A model generated the notes under the pieces. The model ran no database searches, was not told the DNA's origin, and saw nothing but the letters and a program-made list of their open reading frames with translations. A DNA stretch of 64,000 bases from Aricia agestis (Eukaryota > Arthropoda > Insecta > Lepidoptera > Lycaenidae): the NCBI RefSeq assembly GCF_905147365.1, contig NC_056413.1, positions 18,381,501 through 18,445,500 of the forward strand. The letters run 5' to 3'. Numbering within the stretch: position 1 is the first letter of the stretch; each line of letters begins with the position of its first letter. Made by a program: the position numbers and the translations under genes. This document shows, one piece after another, positions 20,750-32,091 of the stretch.

Positions 20750-23632
20750 ATGTGTGTATCTATCAGCATTGCCAGATTTTTTTTTATACCAAGTCGGGAC
20801 TTTGGAACTTTTAATCAAAATATACAAGGAATGTCAAATAAGGAACTAGAAATTGATTTATTTTTAAATAACAATAATGTAGATATTTTATGTATTACTG
20901 AACATTGGTTCAAGAAAAATGAAATAATGTTAAATTATAGTATGCACCAGCTGGCAAGTTCTTTCTGCAGAGAAAAAGCCATAAGAGGTGGTTCACTCAT
21001 ACTAATTAACAAGAATTTAAAATATAAAGAACGTAAGGACTTAGTGAGCCTCTCTACAGAACGAACAACTGAAATAGCCTGCGTAGAGGTGGGAAACTTT
21101 ATTATTATATGTGTATACAGGCCTCCACTAGGATTATATGATATATTTGAAAAGGACATGGAGATTTTATTAACAAAAATAAGTGCATCTAACAAACACA
21201 TTTTACTTTGTGGTGATTTTAATATAAATATTTTAGACAATAATTCAACCACTGTTAGATTCACTTCTTTGTTAAGATCATATAATTTGACAAATTTGTT
21301 TTATGAACCCACAAGGATCAGTGGCAACTCTGCTACATGCATTGATAATATTTTTACCAATATAGACTCCTTAAAGAAAGAAGTCTTAAACATACTAAGC
21401 TCTGATCACTGTGGACAACGAGCTATTTTCCCCATGAACAAGAATTTCAAAAAAGTATGTAAAAACAAAAGTACTTGTATTCCAATTAATGATAAACGTA
21501 TTGAGAAGTTTAGGGGTGAAATTATATCTAAGATTGGAAATTTAGAATATCATAGTAGTCCAGATATGACATTTGGTAATCTTTTCAAATTAATTAAAAA
21601 CCATTTTGATACTACCTTCACCTCTAAGACAGTTGGAAAAAACAATAAAAGTAAATTTAGTGAATGGGCTACACCAGGTATTATGAAAAGCAGATTAAAA
21701 CTGTATGACCTTTATAATGAAAGGACTATAAATCAAAGTGAACACTTTATAAACTATGTAAGATTATATTCAAAAATATTTAAACAAGTCTGCAGGGCTG
21801 CCAAATCTATTCACATTAGAAATAAAATTAAGAATTCAAAAAATAAAGTAAAGACAACGTGGCAAATAATAGCAAGTGAAACTGGAAGAGTCGCCAGTCA
21901 CAACTCAGATTTTAAATTAAATATAGATAACAAAAATATAACTTCCGACAATGATGTTGCGACTGCTTTTGAGAAATTTTTCGCTGACATTCCAGTTTCA
22001 ATTACAAGTAACCTAAAGGACTCTCCTGATGATGCTATATTGTTACTTAAAGAAAATGTAAATGAATGTGATATCGACTTTAGATTTAAAGAAGTAGGTC
22101 CTGAAGACATTTTAAAAACTTTCAATTTACTAAATATTAAGAACACTACTGATTTGTGGGGCCTATCAATGAAAGTTATTAAATCTATAATCGATGTTAT
22201 CGCGCCCTACTTAGCGACTATATTTAATGATTGTATAAAAAGTGGCGTATTTCCTGATCTAATGAAACACAGTAAAGTTTTACCTCTTTTTAAATCTGGT
22301 AGTAAGTTGGACCCGTCTAATTTCCGACCTATATCTATTTTACCGACATTGAGTAAAATTTATGAAAAGATAATACTGAATCAATTACTAACGCACTTTA
22401 ATATAAATAATATTTTACATAATAAACAATTTGGATTTACAAAGGGACGATCTACTACAGACGCAGGCGTTGAATTGATCAGTAGTATTTTTAATGCCTG
22501 GGAGACGTCGCAGGATGCTCTAGGAGTTTTTTGCGATCTCTCAAAGGCCTTTGATTGCGTGCAACACAAAACATTGGTCAGGAAACTCTGTCACTATGGC
22601 ATAAAAGGCACAGCACTCGCCCTCCTAAAATCGTACTTGTCAAATAGAACTCAGAGGGTTGAGATAAATGGTAAAAAATCTGCTGGTGCAAAAATTGAAA
22701 TGGGGGTCCCACAGGGGTCTATATTAGGACCCTTCCTGTTTCTTATTTATATAAATGACCTGCCATTCTTAATTAAAGATAAACATGGGATAGTATTATT
22801 TGCTGATGATACATCTCTTACATTCAATATCAAACGGCTTAATGCGTGTTATGACGAAGTAAATAATGCTCTCTCAAAGATTGTACATTGGTTTAGTGTT
22901 AATAATCTTTTACTTAATAGTAAAAAAACAAAATGTATTAAATTCAAATTGCCCAATGTAAGGCAAACGGAAACCAATGTGCTTTTAAATGGTGATGTTA
23001 TGGAGCTAGTGGATACAGCTGTATTTTTAGGTATTACACTAGACTCCAAGCTTCAGTGGGGCCCTCATATTGCTGGGTTGGCCGACAGACTCAGTTCAGC
23101 AGCATATGCAGTAAGTAAGATTAGACAATTTTCAGATGAAACAACAGCACGTCTAGTGTATTTTAGTTACTTTCATAGTATTATGTCCTACGGCATTTTG
23201 CTGTGGGGCAATGCTGCAGATATAAATACAATTTTTGTGCTGCAGAAGCGAGCTGTGCGGGCAATCTACAAGTTGGCCCGTAATACTTCACTTAGAGAAA
23301 AATTTAAGGAAACTGGAATCTTAACTGTTGCTTCTCAATATGTCCTATCAAATGTATTATATGTTAAAAAGAATATATATCAATTCACGAAAAAATGTGA
23401 TACCCATGGGAGAAATACTCGTAATAAACATAAGCTTGAAATTCCGGTGACTAGACTTACTAAAGTCAAAAATTCTTTTAAAGGTCAATGTATACGCCTT
23501 TATAATAAGATCCCAGAAAGCGTTCAAAATCTCTCAATTAATAGATTTAAAAAAGTTGTTAAAGAACGTTTGTGTACCAAAGCGTACTATAAAGTTACTG
23601 ATTTCATGAATGATAGTACACCATGGGAATAA
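20750..23632 (+). CDS. LINE endonuclease/reverse transcriptase (ORF2)
   Basis: A 960-codon frame with no stop. Residues 1 to about 18 come from the hAT terminus, not from the LINE. The apurinic-type endonuclease spans about 21-225, with FNQNIQGMSNKE, ITEHWF, LCGDFNIN (about 155) and SSDHCGQ (about 217). Reverse transcriptase spans about 470-745, with NFRPISILPTLSKIYEKI, FGFTKGRSTTDA, DLSKAFDCVQHKTL (about 600), GVPQGSILGPFLF (about 651) and the catalytic FADDTSL (about 683). The C-terminus ends DFMNDSTPWE. Known role: target-primed reverse transcription of LINE RNA. All visible catalytic residues are present, but the missing 5' end means this copy probably cannot move by itself. Confidence 0.9.
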   Translation: MCVSISIARFFFIPSRDFGTFNQNIQGMSNKELEIDLFLNNNNVDILCITEHWFKKNEIMLNYSMHQLASSFCREKAIRGGSLILINKNLKYKERKDLVSLSTERTTEIACVEVGNFIIICVYRPPLGLYDIFEKDMEILLTKISASNKHILLCGDFNINILDNNSTTVRFTSLLRSYNLTNLFYEPTRISGNSATCIDNIFTNIDSLKKEVLNILSSDHCGQRAIFPMNKNFKKVCKNKSTCIPINDKRIEKFRGEIISKIGNLEYHSSPDMTFGNLFKLIKNHFDTTFTSKTVGKNNKSKFSEWATPGIMKSRLKLYDLYNERTINQSEHFINYVRLYSKIFKQVCRAAKSIHIRNKIKNSKNKVKTTWQIIASETGRVASHNSDFKLNIDNKNITSDNDVATAFEKFFADIPVSITSNLKDSPDDAILLLKENVNECDIDFRFKEVGPEDILKTFNLLNIKNTTDLWGLSMKVIKSIIDVIAPYLATIFNDCIKSGVFPDLMKHSKVLPLFKSGSKLDPSNFRPISILPTLSKIYEKIILNQLLTHFNINNILHNKQFGFTKGRSTTDAGVELISSIFNAWETSQDALGVFCDLSKAFDCVQHKTLVRKLCHYGIKGTALALLKSYLSNRTQRVEINGKKSAGAKIEMGVPQGSILGPFLFLIYINDLPFLIKDKHGIVLFADDTSLTFNIKRLNACYDEVNNALSKIVHWFSVNNLLLNSKKTKCIKFKLPNVRQTETNVLLNGDVMELVDTAVFLGITLDSKLQWGPHIAGLADRLSSAAYAVSKIRQFSDETTARLVYFSYFHSIMSYGILLWGNAADINTIFVLQKRAVRAIYKLARNTSLREKFKETGILTVASQYVLSNVLYVKKNIYQFTKKCDTHGRNTRNKHKLEIPVTRLTKVKNSFKGQCIRLYNKIPESVQNLSINRFKKVVKERLCTKAYYKVTDFMNDSTPWE

Positions 23633-24240
23633 GGTCGCCCCCTGCAGAGCTGTTTCATTATAATATGTATAATAATTGTACATTCGTTGTATTTTATTTA
23701 GTCATAATGACACTGTTATTTTATAATAATATATTTTTTGTAATTTTCCATCTTTTTAGAAAAAGATGGCCCCGTGCGAGTTTCTTACGCCGGTTCTTCT
23801 CGCCGGGTTAGTTCCCGAACCGGTGGTAGGCATCTGTGTAGCCCCGACGTTCAGAGAATATTTGAAAAAATTTATTCTGAATAAAAATTTTTGAGTTTGA
23901 GTTTGAGTTTGAGTTTGAGTGAAAAAGCGGGATTCTTCCGTCAAACGCGGGACATAGTAAAAAAACATACAAAATCAAAAGTTTTAGATTTTTTAATTGA
24001 TTAAAAATTATGTTTACGTGACAATAGATGGCAAAGATAGCCATAGAAAATCGACCCCTCTATCTCCCACACTCTTATCTTCATTGCGCACCCTTCTTTC
24101 TCGGCATGCTACACGTTTCTCGGCATGCCACACGTATGTTCGAGTTATCCCCGAAAAGCGGGACTTAGGCTGTCCCACGCGGGACATTTACATTTGATAA
24201 AAAATTGGGATGTGCCAAATCGGGACATATGGCAACTCTG
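20764..24240. mobile_element. hAT-type element carrying a LINE insertion
   Basis: Left end CAGCATTGCCAGA and right end (complement) CAGAGTTGCCATATGTCCCG match the hAT pattern CAG.GTTGCCA. The 8-bp duplication GTATCTAT lies at 20756-20763 and 24241-24248. Without the LINE (about 20803-23922) only about 360 bp of element remain, so it is a short non-autonomous copy. Its interior repeats cgggac motifs. Confidence 0.8.
20803..23922 (+). mobile_element. CR1/Jockey-group LINE, 5'-truncated, ORF2 open
   Basis: It carries endonuclease and reverse transcriptase in one frame to 23632. The 3' UTR contains gagtttcttacgccggttct and gttcccgaaccggtggtagg, a 3' sequence common in moth LINEs. The tail is a (TTTGAG)n microsatellite (23889-23920). 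A TTTGAG-type tail instead of poly(A) favours a CR1/L2-like lineage; the exact clade is unresolved. There is no ORF1, and the 5' break falls at the start of the endonuclease domain. Confidence 0.85.
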
Positions 24241-24249
24241 GTATCTATT

Positions 24250-24955
24250 GCATTGTATCTATTGTTTGTTAAAATGTAGCAACTTAGTGTAGGTAAATCA
24301 GTAGAATTCTGATAATGGTTTAGGTAACGTGGGTTATAATAATAACATAACTTGCATAGTTTGGGTATTCTGTTTTTATAAAAACTCTGTTTTATAGTAA
24401 TTCTATTAGTTCTTATGATAGGTGAAATTATAAATTTTTAATTTCCTATTCTAAAAATTGTTTTTCATTTAGATAAAATAAATATAAAAATTGTTTTTCA
24501 TTTAGATAAAATAAATAAAAATATGTAAAAAAGTGTTTGCCGATACTTAATATATTCTCCTGTGCTCGTTGTTGTGCACATTGTAACATGGAGCTTTGTT
24601 TGCTGAATGTCTGTCAGTGTACACTCAACAACAATAGTCTGTGATGTCACAGATTTATCATCTGTTTAAATATAACAGTCATGAATCGGTATAACAGACT
24701 ATATTCCAATTGCACTATATTTCAATGCTTGATAAGGTTATTGCAGAATTTATCCAACTATACCAGAAATTCGTTTATCGCACATATAGACTTTGCTGTC
24801 ATAAAAACTATCATATCTACTTTCCCCGGCCTACATATTATATTGTCCTTTAAGTTCTAACACTGCATATATACATATTATATATACAAAATTTCATCCA
24901 CATTGGTGCAGCAGTGTAAAAAGGTAACAGACGGATAGACAGACACACTTTCACA
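24250..24955. other. AT-rich spacer with a 35-bp tandem duplication
   Basis: The sequence aaaaattgtttttcatttag with the following ataaaataaat is present twice in tandem near 24453-24522. Apart from this and a fragment with cagacggatagacagacac near 24935, nothing was recognised. Confidence 0.5.
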
Positions 24956-24961
24956 CATTAG

Positions 24962-25200
24962 GATGAAGGACTTGTGTTACGGGTACCAGACAACGAAAAT
25001 ATATTTAATACTATTATACTATACTGTATATATTACATATTATAATAAGATTTTTATCATATTATCATACATATATTATTTAATAATCTTCCATGATCTG
25101 TAACTTTAAAAACTTTTTGTTCCGTCGGCGGGATTCGAACCCGCGATCCTCGGTTTTAGCCGCTACGCTCAACAACTAAGCCACAGAAGTCGTCAAGGAT
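24962..25200 (-). mobile_element. tRNA-derived SINE (minus copy)
   Basis: Read on the minus strand, the head has tctgtggcttagttgttgag (box A like), then cgcgggttcgaatcccgccg (box B), then gacggaacaaaaagttttt. The tail shares tatttccgttgtctggtacc-type and acacaagtcctt blocks with the plus-strand copy at 46630. It is an RNA polymerase III type SINE, not a functional tRNA, because no acceptor stem can be formed. Confidence 0.8.
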
Positions 25201-25861
25201 ATACCCGGGGAAGTCCAATAATGCTGCTATTGGTATTTATCATAAGAAATATTACGAAAAACTTTTTTTTTAATTATTGTAATCAAGTCACTTGAGCATT
25301 CTTTTGATCTGTATGAACTATGAATGTATGAAGAGCTAACCTTGAATTTGACCGTTGACTGACGAGTGATGACGCCATGTTGGAAACTTAACGCATGACC
25401 GCGGTCACTCTATCTGGTAGTGTTATCTAAATGAGTATTTGGTGTCTTCATCTTTTTGGCTAGTCAATAACTTTCGGGTTGTGGAAGTTGCCTGCTGAAT
25501 TTTCCGCTCAGGAGCCACAGCTAGGGTATGTTATTCGAATATTCGAATACTCGTTTTATTAGAATATTCGACGATTTTATTATTCGAATATTCGCCAAAT
25601 TATTTTTCGAATAATTCGAATACTAAAAATATTTTTTATTTGTGTTTAAAATGCTATCAAACAAAAAATTAACATGAAATAAGAACATAATTAAGTTTAT
25701 TTCAGAAAAATAATATTATTTATGAATATTCTAGATCTTTAATGATATATATAAATATCTGTTTTTAGTCTAACTAAGGAGTATACGACCATTCATCGTC
25801 GCCATTGACCATGTTTTTAGTTCATTGTTGTTCATGTTCATTACGCCATAAGGGTGTATAC

Positions 25862-26683
25862 TGTATATCTCGTAGAATGATTTGATAAATCGGATTATCG
25901 CGAAAATTCTAGGCACTTCGCGAAAACACGGATAATTAGACAATGGTGATTACATTTTTTAACCTTACTAACAAAAGGTCGTTTTTTCGCGAAAACGCGA
26001 GTCGCCTTAGTAAGATTGCGAAATGAATCGTTAGTTATTGTCAAAAAAACTTACTGATTGGTCGGTTTAAGCGCCCCACAACAAATATTCTCTGATTGGT
26101 TGAAGACTTGACGTTTTAAATGTCAATTCATTGTCACGCGTTGTTTTTTTTTTGTGGTCGTTTTTGTAAGCGAGCTCGCAGTTTTTGATATTTTTAATGT
26201 GTTTAAAATTGCAGTTGGACTTGAAAAATAGTGCGAAAAGTTATCTAAAAGTGTGTCTGTAAATACAAAATGACTGATACAAGATGTGAAATTACTGCTG
26301 AAAGTTCAACCGATCCAGAAACTAATTCTGAGGTTATGTTATGTTTGCGATAAGACTTTTTATTTAACCTTTTAGTTAAATAAAAAGTAAAGTTCCTATG
26401 AAGAGGCATTGTCATTTCTTACCCTTTATAATTTAAACTCAAAGATACATATAGAAAAAGATAGTAACCAATCAGAATAGAGTTGACCAGTAAGCAAAAA
26501 TCAAGCCAATCAGCGTTAATAATGTGCAATGTTACTAAGGCAAATCGCGTTTTCGCAAAAAATCTAACTTTTTTTAGAAAAATTGAAAAATATAAACAGC
26601 ATTATCTAATTATCCATGTTTTCGCGAAGTCCCTAGAATTTTCGCGATAATTCAATTTATCAAATCATCCTACGACATATACA
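25862..26683. mobile_element. Inverted-repeat element nested in hAT
   Basis: The left arm tgtatatctcgtagaatgat, then gataaatcggattatcgcga, is matched in complement at 26525-26683 for about 150 bp or more, including ttcgcgaaaacacggataat. The core looks like a promoter and first coding exon of a lost transposase gene. Its family is not recognised. Confidence 0.7.
26270..26331 (+). pseudogene. Possible first exon of a lost transposase
   Basis: An ATG at 26270 opens MTDTRCEITAESSTDPETNS and is followed by gag|gttatg, a usable 5' splice site. It sits in the centre of the inverted-repeat element at 25862-26683 with nothing coding beyond it. It is too short for any family assignment. Confidence 0.3.
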
Positions 26684-28077
26684 AAACAAACTCGTTTTTT
26701 AAGAAGGTAATAAATGTAAGTGCAATATTGAGATATATATAGTTAAAATACAAATGATATTTTTTATACGCCTTTCTGTCTTGAAGCTCGCGATGTGATC
26801 TATGATTCGACAAGTTAATAAAAATTTGTTATTCAATAGCTTTACCACGGCAGTCCTCGACTGATAATTGAAACAGTACAGTATCAAGAAATGTCGATGG
26901 CTCCTTAATATCATGTTATTGGAGTTATCAAACTTCAAGTTACTAAATTCAACCGCTCTAGGATTGTTTCACCCTCCCCTAGGGCTCCGTTGCAATTTTT
27001 TTTCTTTGCTGTGGGGTTGGTTTTTTAGTGGCCCTTTTTTATAATTTCGAGCCACATTGACACAGGTGAAGCCGACTAGATGTACTAGGTGAACGTGGAT
27101 CGAAAATATCAAAAAGACGGGTAAGCTGGCTTAGTATTAATGAACAGATATCATAACGCCGAATATCATATTATTATTTAATCTCAACTGCTGCCTAGCA
27201 AGACTTAAGCATAATCACATGAGAAAAGTAAAAGGTGCTACGATCGAAAACGGTTTACACATTACAGCCTTTCTTTTATTGCCCAGCTGTAACCTTAAAA
27301 TATACATTTTTAAAGTGTTTAACAATAAAAATTAACTATGTCATTTATAAAGATTTATGTTGATAAAAGTAAAAATAATAATTGCTTACTTTATAGTATT
27401 AACAAAATAGGTTGTACATGGTTGTACGAAGCTTTTTGTTACTTTTATTCAGAGTTTTCAGCATTTTTCAATATTTTTTTATTATTCGAATAATATTCGA
27501 TTTATTCGAAAAGTTTTGTAAAATATTCGAATTATTCGAATAGTAAATTTGTCGAATAATAACATTCCCTAGCCACAGCTAATGCTATCGCATTAGCCAT
27601 AGAGAAAAAAATCATAGCTCTACCGGCATTATCCAGGGAGGAAACAGGGGACAACGTTTGTATGGAAAAACGGCGGTGTGGACTCCTCTTAATAGTTAAT
27701 ATATTTTAATGATTAAATTAGCTTTAGTTTTGAGTCGCTATCCTTTTTTTTTTGAGCTTCAGTTTGGAGTCGCTATCCTAGTAATACCCGTCGTGTTGTG
27801 AAATGTGCCATGCGCGTCAACCCAACTTTGGGTATTTGCCGGCCGACGAGGCGTGATATCGTATGCGACATTGGCGTCGTGGATAGCTCGGACGGATTAA
27901 TCGCGACGTGCAAGGCCGCGGCGGACCACTATCGAGAATGTGGACCGATGACAATCTCACTAGATAGTCGATAGCGGTGTCGATCGACCTCCGATGGGCC
28001 TTGGGTATTCGCCGCGAGTTCGGCTATAATGTACTATCAGAGAAGTTGACTTGTAGGCAGATGGGTACACGTTAGTC

Positions 28078-28252
28078 GCTACGGTCTACCGGAGAGGTCC
28101 ACCTGTGCAGGTATGCCTGCCCGGTAGACCGGAATGTGTGGGCGCCGGTCGCCTGCGCAGGCTCAAAAAACTGCACAGGTCTATTCCCACACACATTCCG
28201 GTCTACCAGGCAGGTATGCCTGGACAGGTGGACCTCTCCGGTAGACCGTAGC
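28078..28252. mobile_element. GC-rich foldback MITE
   Basis: The left arm gctacggtctaccggagagg, then tccacctgtgcaggtatgcc, is mirrored at the right arm. Each arm also contains a smaller palindrome around caggtatgcctg. About 70 bp per arm. An open frame on the minus strand here merely reflects the repeat. Confidence 0.8.
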
Positions 28253-28384
28253 GTGTATGGCGTACATAAGTAATTTGGTCGCGTTCTGTCGAACCCAGCC
28301 GACATAACATCACGACTTGCATGGAATTGACATAATCCGATCTAATGACGTAGATCTGTCGACTGCCTATGAATCAATATATTC

Positions 28385-28690
28385 GATGGTACATTCATGG
28401 GAGTATCTAACACTGAAATAATTTTTCAAATCGAACCAGTAGTTCTTGAGATTAGCGCGTTCAAATATATGCCTTTTCAAATAATTTCCCCCCGTTTTTT
28501 CCACACTTTCCTCTATTTCTTCGCTCCTATTAGTATTAGCGTGATGAAATATAGCCTATAGCATAGCCTTCCCCGATAAACGGGCTATCTAACACTGAAT
28601 GTTTTTGTCAAATCGGCAGTAATTCCTGAGATTAGCGTGTTCAAACAAACAAACTAACAAACTCTTGCGCTTCATAATATTAGTATAGAT
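28385..28690 (+). repeat. Second copy of 'gacccgccccgg' repeat family
   Basis: Blocks ctaacactgaaataattttt, accagtagttcttgagatta, ttagcgtgatgaaatatagc and gataaacgggctatctaaca match 2549-3055 in order. It ends with caaacaaacaaactaacaaa and ttcataatattagtatagat, the usual end of this family. Confidence 0.75.
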
Positions 28691-29339
28691 ATATTCTGTG
28701 ACATAACTGCGAACTCGAATCGCAATTCGCAAGTCGCAACATAATTTTTATTATGAGTTTTGACGCATTTGCGATGCGATACGATGCGAATTCGCCGTTA
28801 TGTGCCCATAAATACGTTAAATACTCTACTGTACAGGGTGTACGCAAGTGGAATCCGCTAAATACGGCTCAAGGCTTCGACCTCCTCCTCAGAGGCTGAC
28901 CCTACGCACGCATCATATTAATTACTAACGAGTAACGTGCCGCTAGATACTCGGGAGTCGGGCCGCTTGCCAAAACTGATATGGAAGAAGGAAATAGCTA
29001 AACGCTTGCAAGTTGCAAATTGCAATACATAACAATTTGTAGTCATCTTGACTATTTTAACATAATATAATCAAAAGTGAAATTTAAAATTTTAAATGCT
29101 AGTCACAGATAGTCGATAGACAGTTAGATTTGTTTAGTGAGGGTACGGACTACGGAACCCTAATAATTATTATAGCAGAGGGCGAGCGGTGCCGCTGCAG
29201 CCTGCAAGTGACGCAAGTCGCAACAACACTTATTGTGAATCGCTTAAGAAATACTTTACATAAATAATGTAATTGTTTTGTGTAGCTTCTTTTTTATATG
29301 GGCCTAAATTGTAAAAACAATGCCGAAATGAGGATCCAT
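28691..29339. other. Unassigned stretch with cgcaattcgc-type repeats
   Basis: Short reiterated motifs (gcgatgcgatacgatgcg, gcaagttgcaaattgcaa) suggest a decayed repeat. A tacggaaccctaataatta piece at 29151 is the end of the GTCC-rich repeat family. No coding frame is supported. Confidence 0.4.
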
Positions 29340-29560
29340 ACGTAATATTATAATAATTTATAAATGCGTATTTGTCTGTGTGTCTCTCTTCCATATTTCC
29401 GATTAAACCGCTAAGCCGATTTTAATATGTAAGCAATACACCTGTTAAAATCGGTCAGTTAAGAGTCCCGGGAACGATATAAGGATCTTTGCATGCCGGA
29501 AAAATGTACGATTTCCCGAGATTTTCGGCGCAACAATATTACGGGCTTCCTTTTTGCGGC
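29340..29560 (+). repeat. Lepidopteran 'attataaatgcgaaagt' repeat, copy 2
   Basis: ataatttataaatgcgtatt, a gtctgtgtgtctctc run, aaccgctaagccgattttaa, gagtcccgggaacgatataa and gccggaaaaatgtacgattt are the family landmarks in order. Confidence 0.65.
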
Positions 29561-30614
29561 AATCGGATAAAAGCAAAAGTTCTTATAAGTTGTAAGAATT
29601 ATAAAGTTAAGCAAGTATATTAGTATACAGTATGTTAACTGATGCTAATATTATTATGTCACTGGGCAACTATGTCGGAATGTCGGTTCTGTCGATTTAC
29701 GTCAGTAACTTCGTTTGGAAGACAGTTGCGAGTTGCGAGTTGCGAGAATATCGGTTGTATGCCCTAGTGACTAGTCCAGAAATATTTGGTAGCGACAGTT
29801 TTGACCTACTACTTGCTAGCTACGAAAATATTATTGCGAAGCCGAATGCCTTAAATGGAATGGATCACTGTTATGAAAAATCTGATCTGAGGAACGGTGC
29901 AGTCCTTACATGAAACGCCTTTGCCTGGTTTCTGAGTTTTTTTTAAATATTTGTTCTATACTTACTCAGAGTTGTTTAATGACTAATATTTTGATGTAAG
30001 CCAATTAAAATCATTAGTGAATAGATAAACTCCTGTCAAAAAAACCTCAGGATTCGGGCATAAATCCAAGTTCTCCTCTACTTCGTTTAGTCTGTAAAGT
30101 GTACCATGTTATTGTGCTAGTCCCACTATGACTTATCTCTACCGCTATGAGCCTGAAGGTTGGTGATGATGTAACGGCAATCAGGCACGGAATATAGGCT
30201 GATGGTTATGTAACAGCAGGTGGGATCACGGGCCTCGGGGAAGCACGTACGTGTTGACAGTATGGTCACGTATGGTGGTCGCCTGCAAGCGATATTATAT
30301 TGTATTGTATACGGTGTAAAGTTCATTGTTCTGGTGCTACGTGTCAATTAATTCACCTGGTTTTCGGTCTATATTTTTGTTAGTATTGATAGTAAATGTG
30401 ACCTTAACCTCAGCAACCACGTGAGCTATGTGTGTAGTTCTAAGTTATAACATTACAATTCAGTCTAGCAGCTTCTGATTTCTGACATTTCTGGCATCGC
30501 AAGCGCCATGTTACCACAATAGACATAACTACTCTGTCTACTCTGATATTACCACCTGATGCGTAATGTCAAGACTCAAATCCCTTATATTATATGTACT
30601 GTATAGTACATTTC
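29561..30614. other. No supported feature
   Basis: Two open frames here (near 29632-29913 plus and 30126-30347 minus) have no recognisable domain, biased composition or splice context, so I treat them as chance. The local gttgcgagttgcgag duplication at 29725 is simple repetition. Confidence 0.35.
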
Positions 30615-30617
30615 TAA

Positions 30618-30800
30618 GTGGGCCCCTAGACAATCATTTTTTTTTGTGCAACATCACGTAATGTGCAATATTATTGAATATTGACCGTCTAGGGTTGATA
30701 TTGAACACGCCTTTCAATCTTATTGCCAAATAAATTACCTATTCAATAATATTGTTCGATGATATTGCACAATCAAATTGATCGTCTAGCCGGGGCCCAC
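30618..30800. mobile_element. Harbinger-type MITE, TAA duplication
   Basis: Ends gtgggcccctagacaatca and (complement) gtgggccccggctagacgat, flanked by TAA at 30615-30617 and 30801-30803. 183 bp, non-coding. Confidence 0.82.
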
Positions 30801-30829
30801 TAACACCGCTTTCTATAATGCCTAATGAG

Positions 30830-31957
30830 GGCTAAGAGGCAACAGGCTAAACAGCAGTAATTTGCCAGCGATAAGCGCTGATGTTTACAATAAACACGGG
30901 GTCTAGATGTTTAACAACAGAATTGTTTGGCTTCGTTTGGCGGCTTCAGTTTCACAAACATTCGTGTGTTCGGACTTTTCCAGTGCAAAATCAACTCTAA
31001 CCGTGCGGGTTATTTGACTCTTTACCTCCTTAAACTAGACCTCTCTGTTTGTACTTTGTAGTAACATTTACATGCATGTGCCATGTTCACGTGCCGCGGT
31101 TGAGCCTAAGAGAAACAACGTACTGAAAAGCGTCCAAAGTTTTTAACTACTCACCTAAACAACAGTTACCACAAACCTAAACAGTTTGTGGTAACAAATG
31201 ACCATAATAACAAAACAATTAAGCATTTAAAACGACAATTATTAGCGTTTCCTGGTGGGGCGTGAACGATGAATGGGAAAAAATTGCGGAAACTCGCGCA
31301 TGGATCGAATTGCGACCTTGGTCTCGTCACACTTGGTGCTCATGTCGCCTCATGATAGGTCTCGCCTGATTACATTATTGTGTATTTGATAAGTCATACT
31401 TGTGGAAATACGGGTACAAGCCTTAAAGAAAGATCTTCCGACACACTCTCATTTCAGATGCGCTATAAGTATATAATGTAGAGTCTAAAGTCAGAAACTT
31501 TTGAAGCGCCATTCAGGATTGTGCGTTGTTTCATGTTTGTTTTCAATGCATTCTTCATAGAACTTGAAATTTGTCTATCTGGGTGCACGGTAGTGCACCC
31601 GCCGAGATGAGTCAAGCGAAGTGTGCGAGGCACTACTTACATTTTCTCGAAGTGTTTCGTCGTTTTTTGAACCCTCATACAGTTTGTTTCCGATGTACCA
31701 GATAGTTCATATTCTCAGGATATGATGTCAATAGTAGACTAATTAAACATACAAAGTCTCAATTGAATAGCTCTTATACATTAGATTTTATTGATATCTA
31801 AGATACACGGATTTCGGCACTGACTCAATGATGATCATCAAAATGTTTGGCTATTTCCTGAAGTGCTAGAAAGCTGAAATTTGGTATATAATCTCAGTTT
31901 AGTATACAACCAACAAACAACAACAAAAAAAACATAAACTTGTAACTTTAAAATGGG
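30830..31957. other. Unassigned; includes one end of a repeat pair
   Basis: The block at 31425-31540 (aaagatcttccgac, catttcagatg, cattcaggattgtg) resembles 59418-59560 and is probably a dispersed repeat. A hairpin gggtgcacggtagtgcaccc lies at 31581-31600. A 45-codon stretch at about 31240-31350 is open but has no identifiable domain. Confidence 0.35.
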
Positions 31958-31970
31958 GGGGGGGGGGTGG
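31956..31970 (+). repeat. Poly(G) tract
   Basis: An uninterrupted run of about 13 G followed by tggagg. Unusual in AT-rich DNA; probably a mononucleotide microsatellite, length liable to assembly error. Confidence 0.7.
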
Positions 31971-32091
31971 AGGTTTAAGTATATATTATTAGACTTTCAC
32001 CAATTTTATGAATTAGAATACTGCAGACAGTAACTAAAAAACCTTTAAATAAGTACTTACAAGAATCAACTTACAAAAAGAACTGAAATCC

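Larger units (their letters stand above)
25522..27571. mobile_element. hAT-type element, 8-bp duplication GCCACAGC
   Basis: Ends TAGGGTATGTTATTCGAATA and (complement) TAGGGAATGTTATTATTCG, flanked by GCCACAGC at 25514-25521 and 27572-27579. Both subterminal zones are rich in attattcgaata. No hAT transposase is visible in the 2050 bp; a different inverted-repeat element occupies 25862-26683. Confidence 0.88.

Noticed and set aside
20935..23049. Minus-strand frames inside the LINE
   Set aside because: Antisense shadows of the reverse transcriptase frame.
29632..29913. 93-codon frame on the plus strand
   Set aside because: No recognisable domain, splice context or repeat match; most likely chance.
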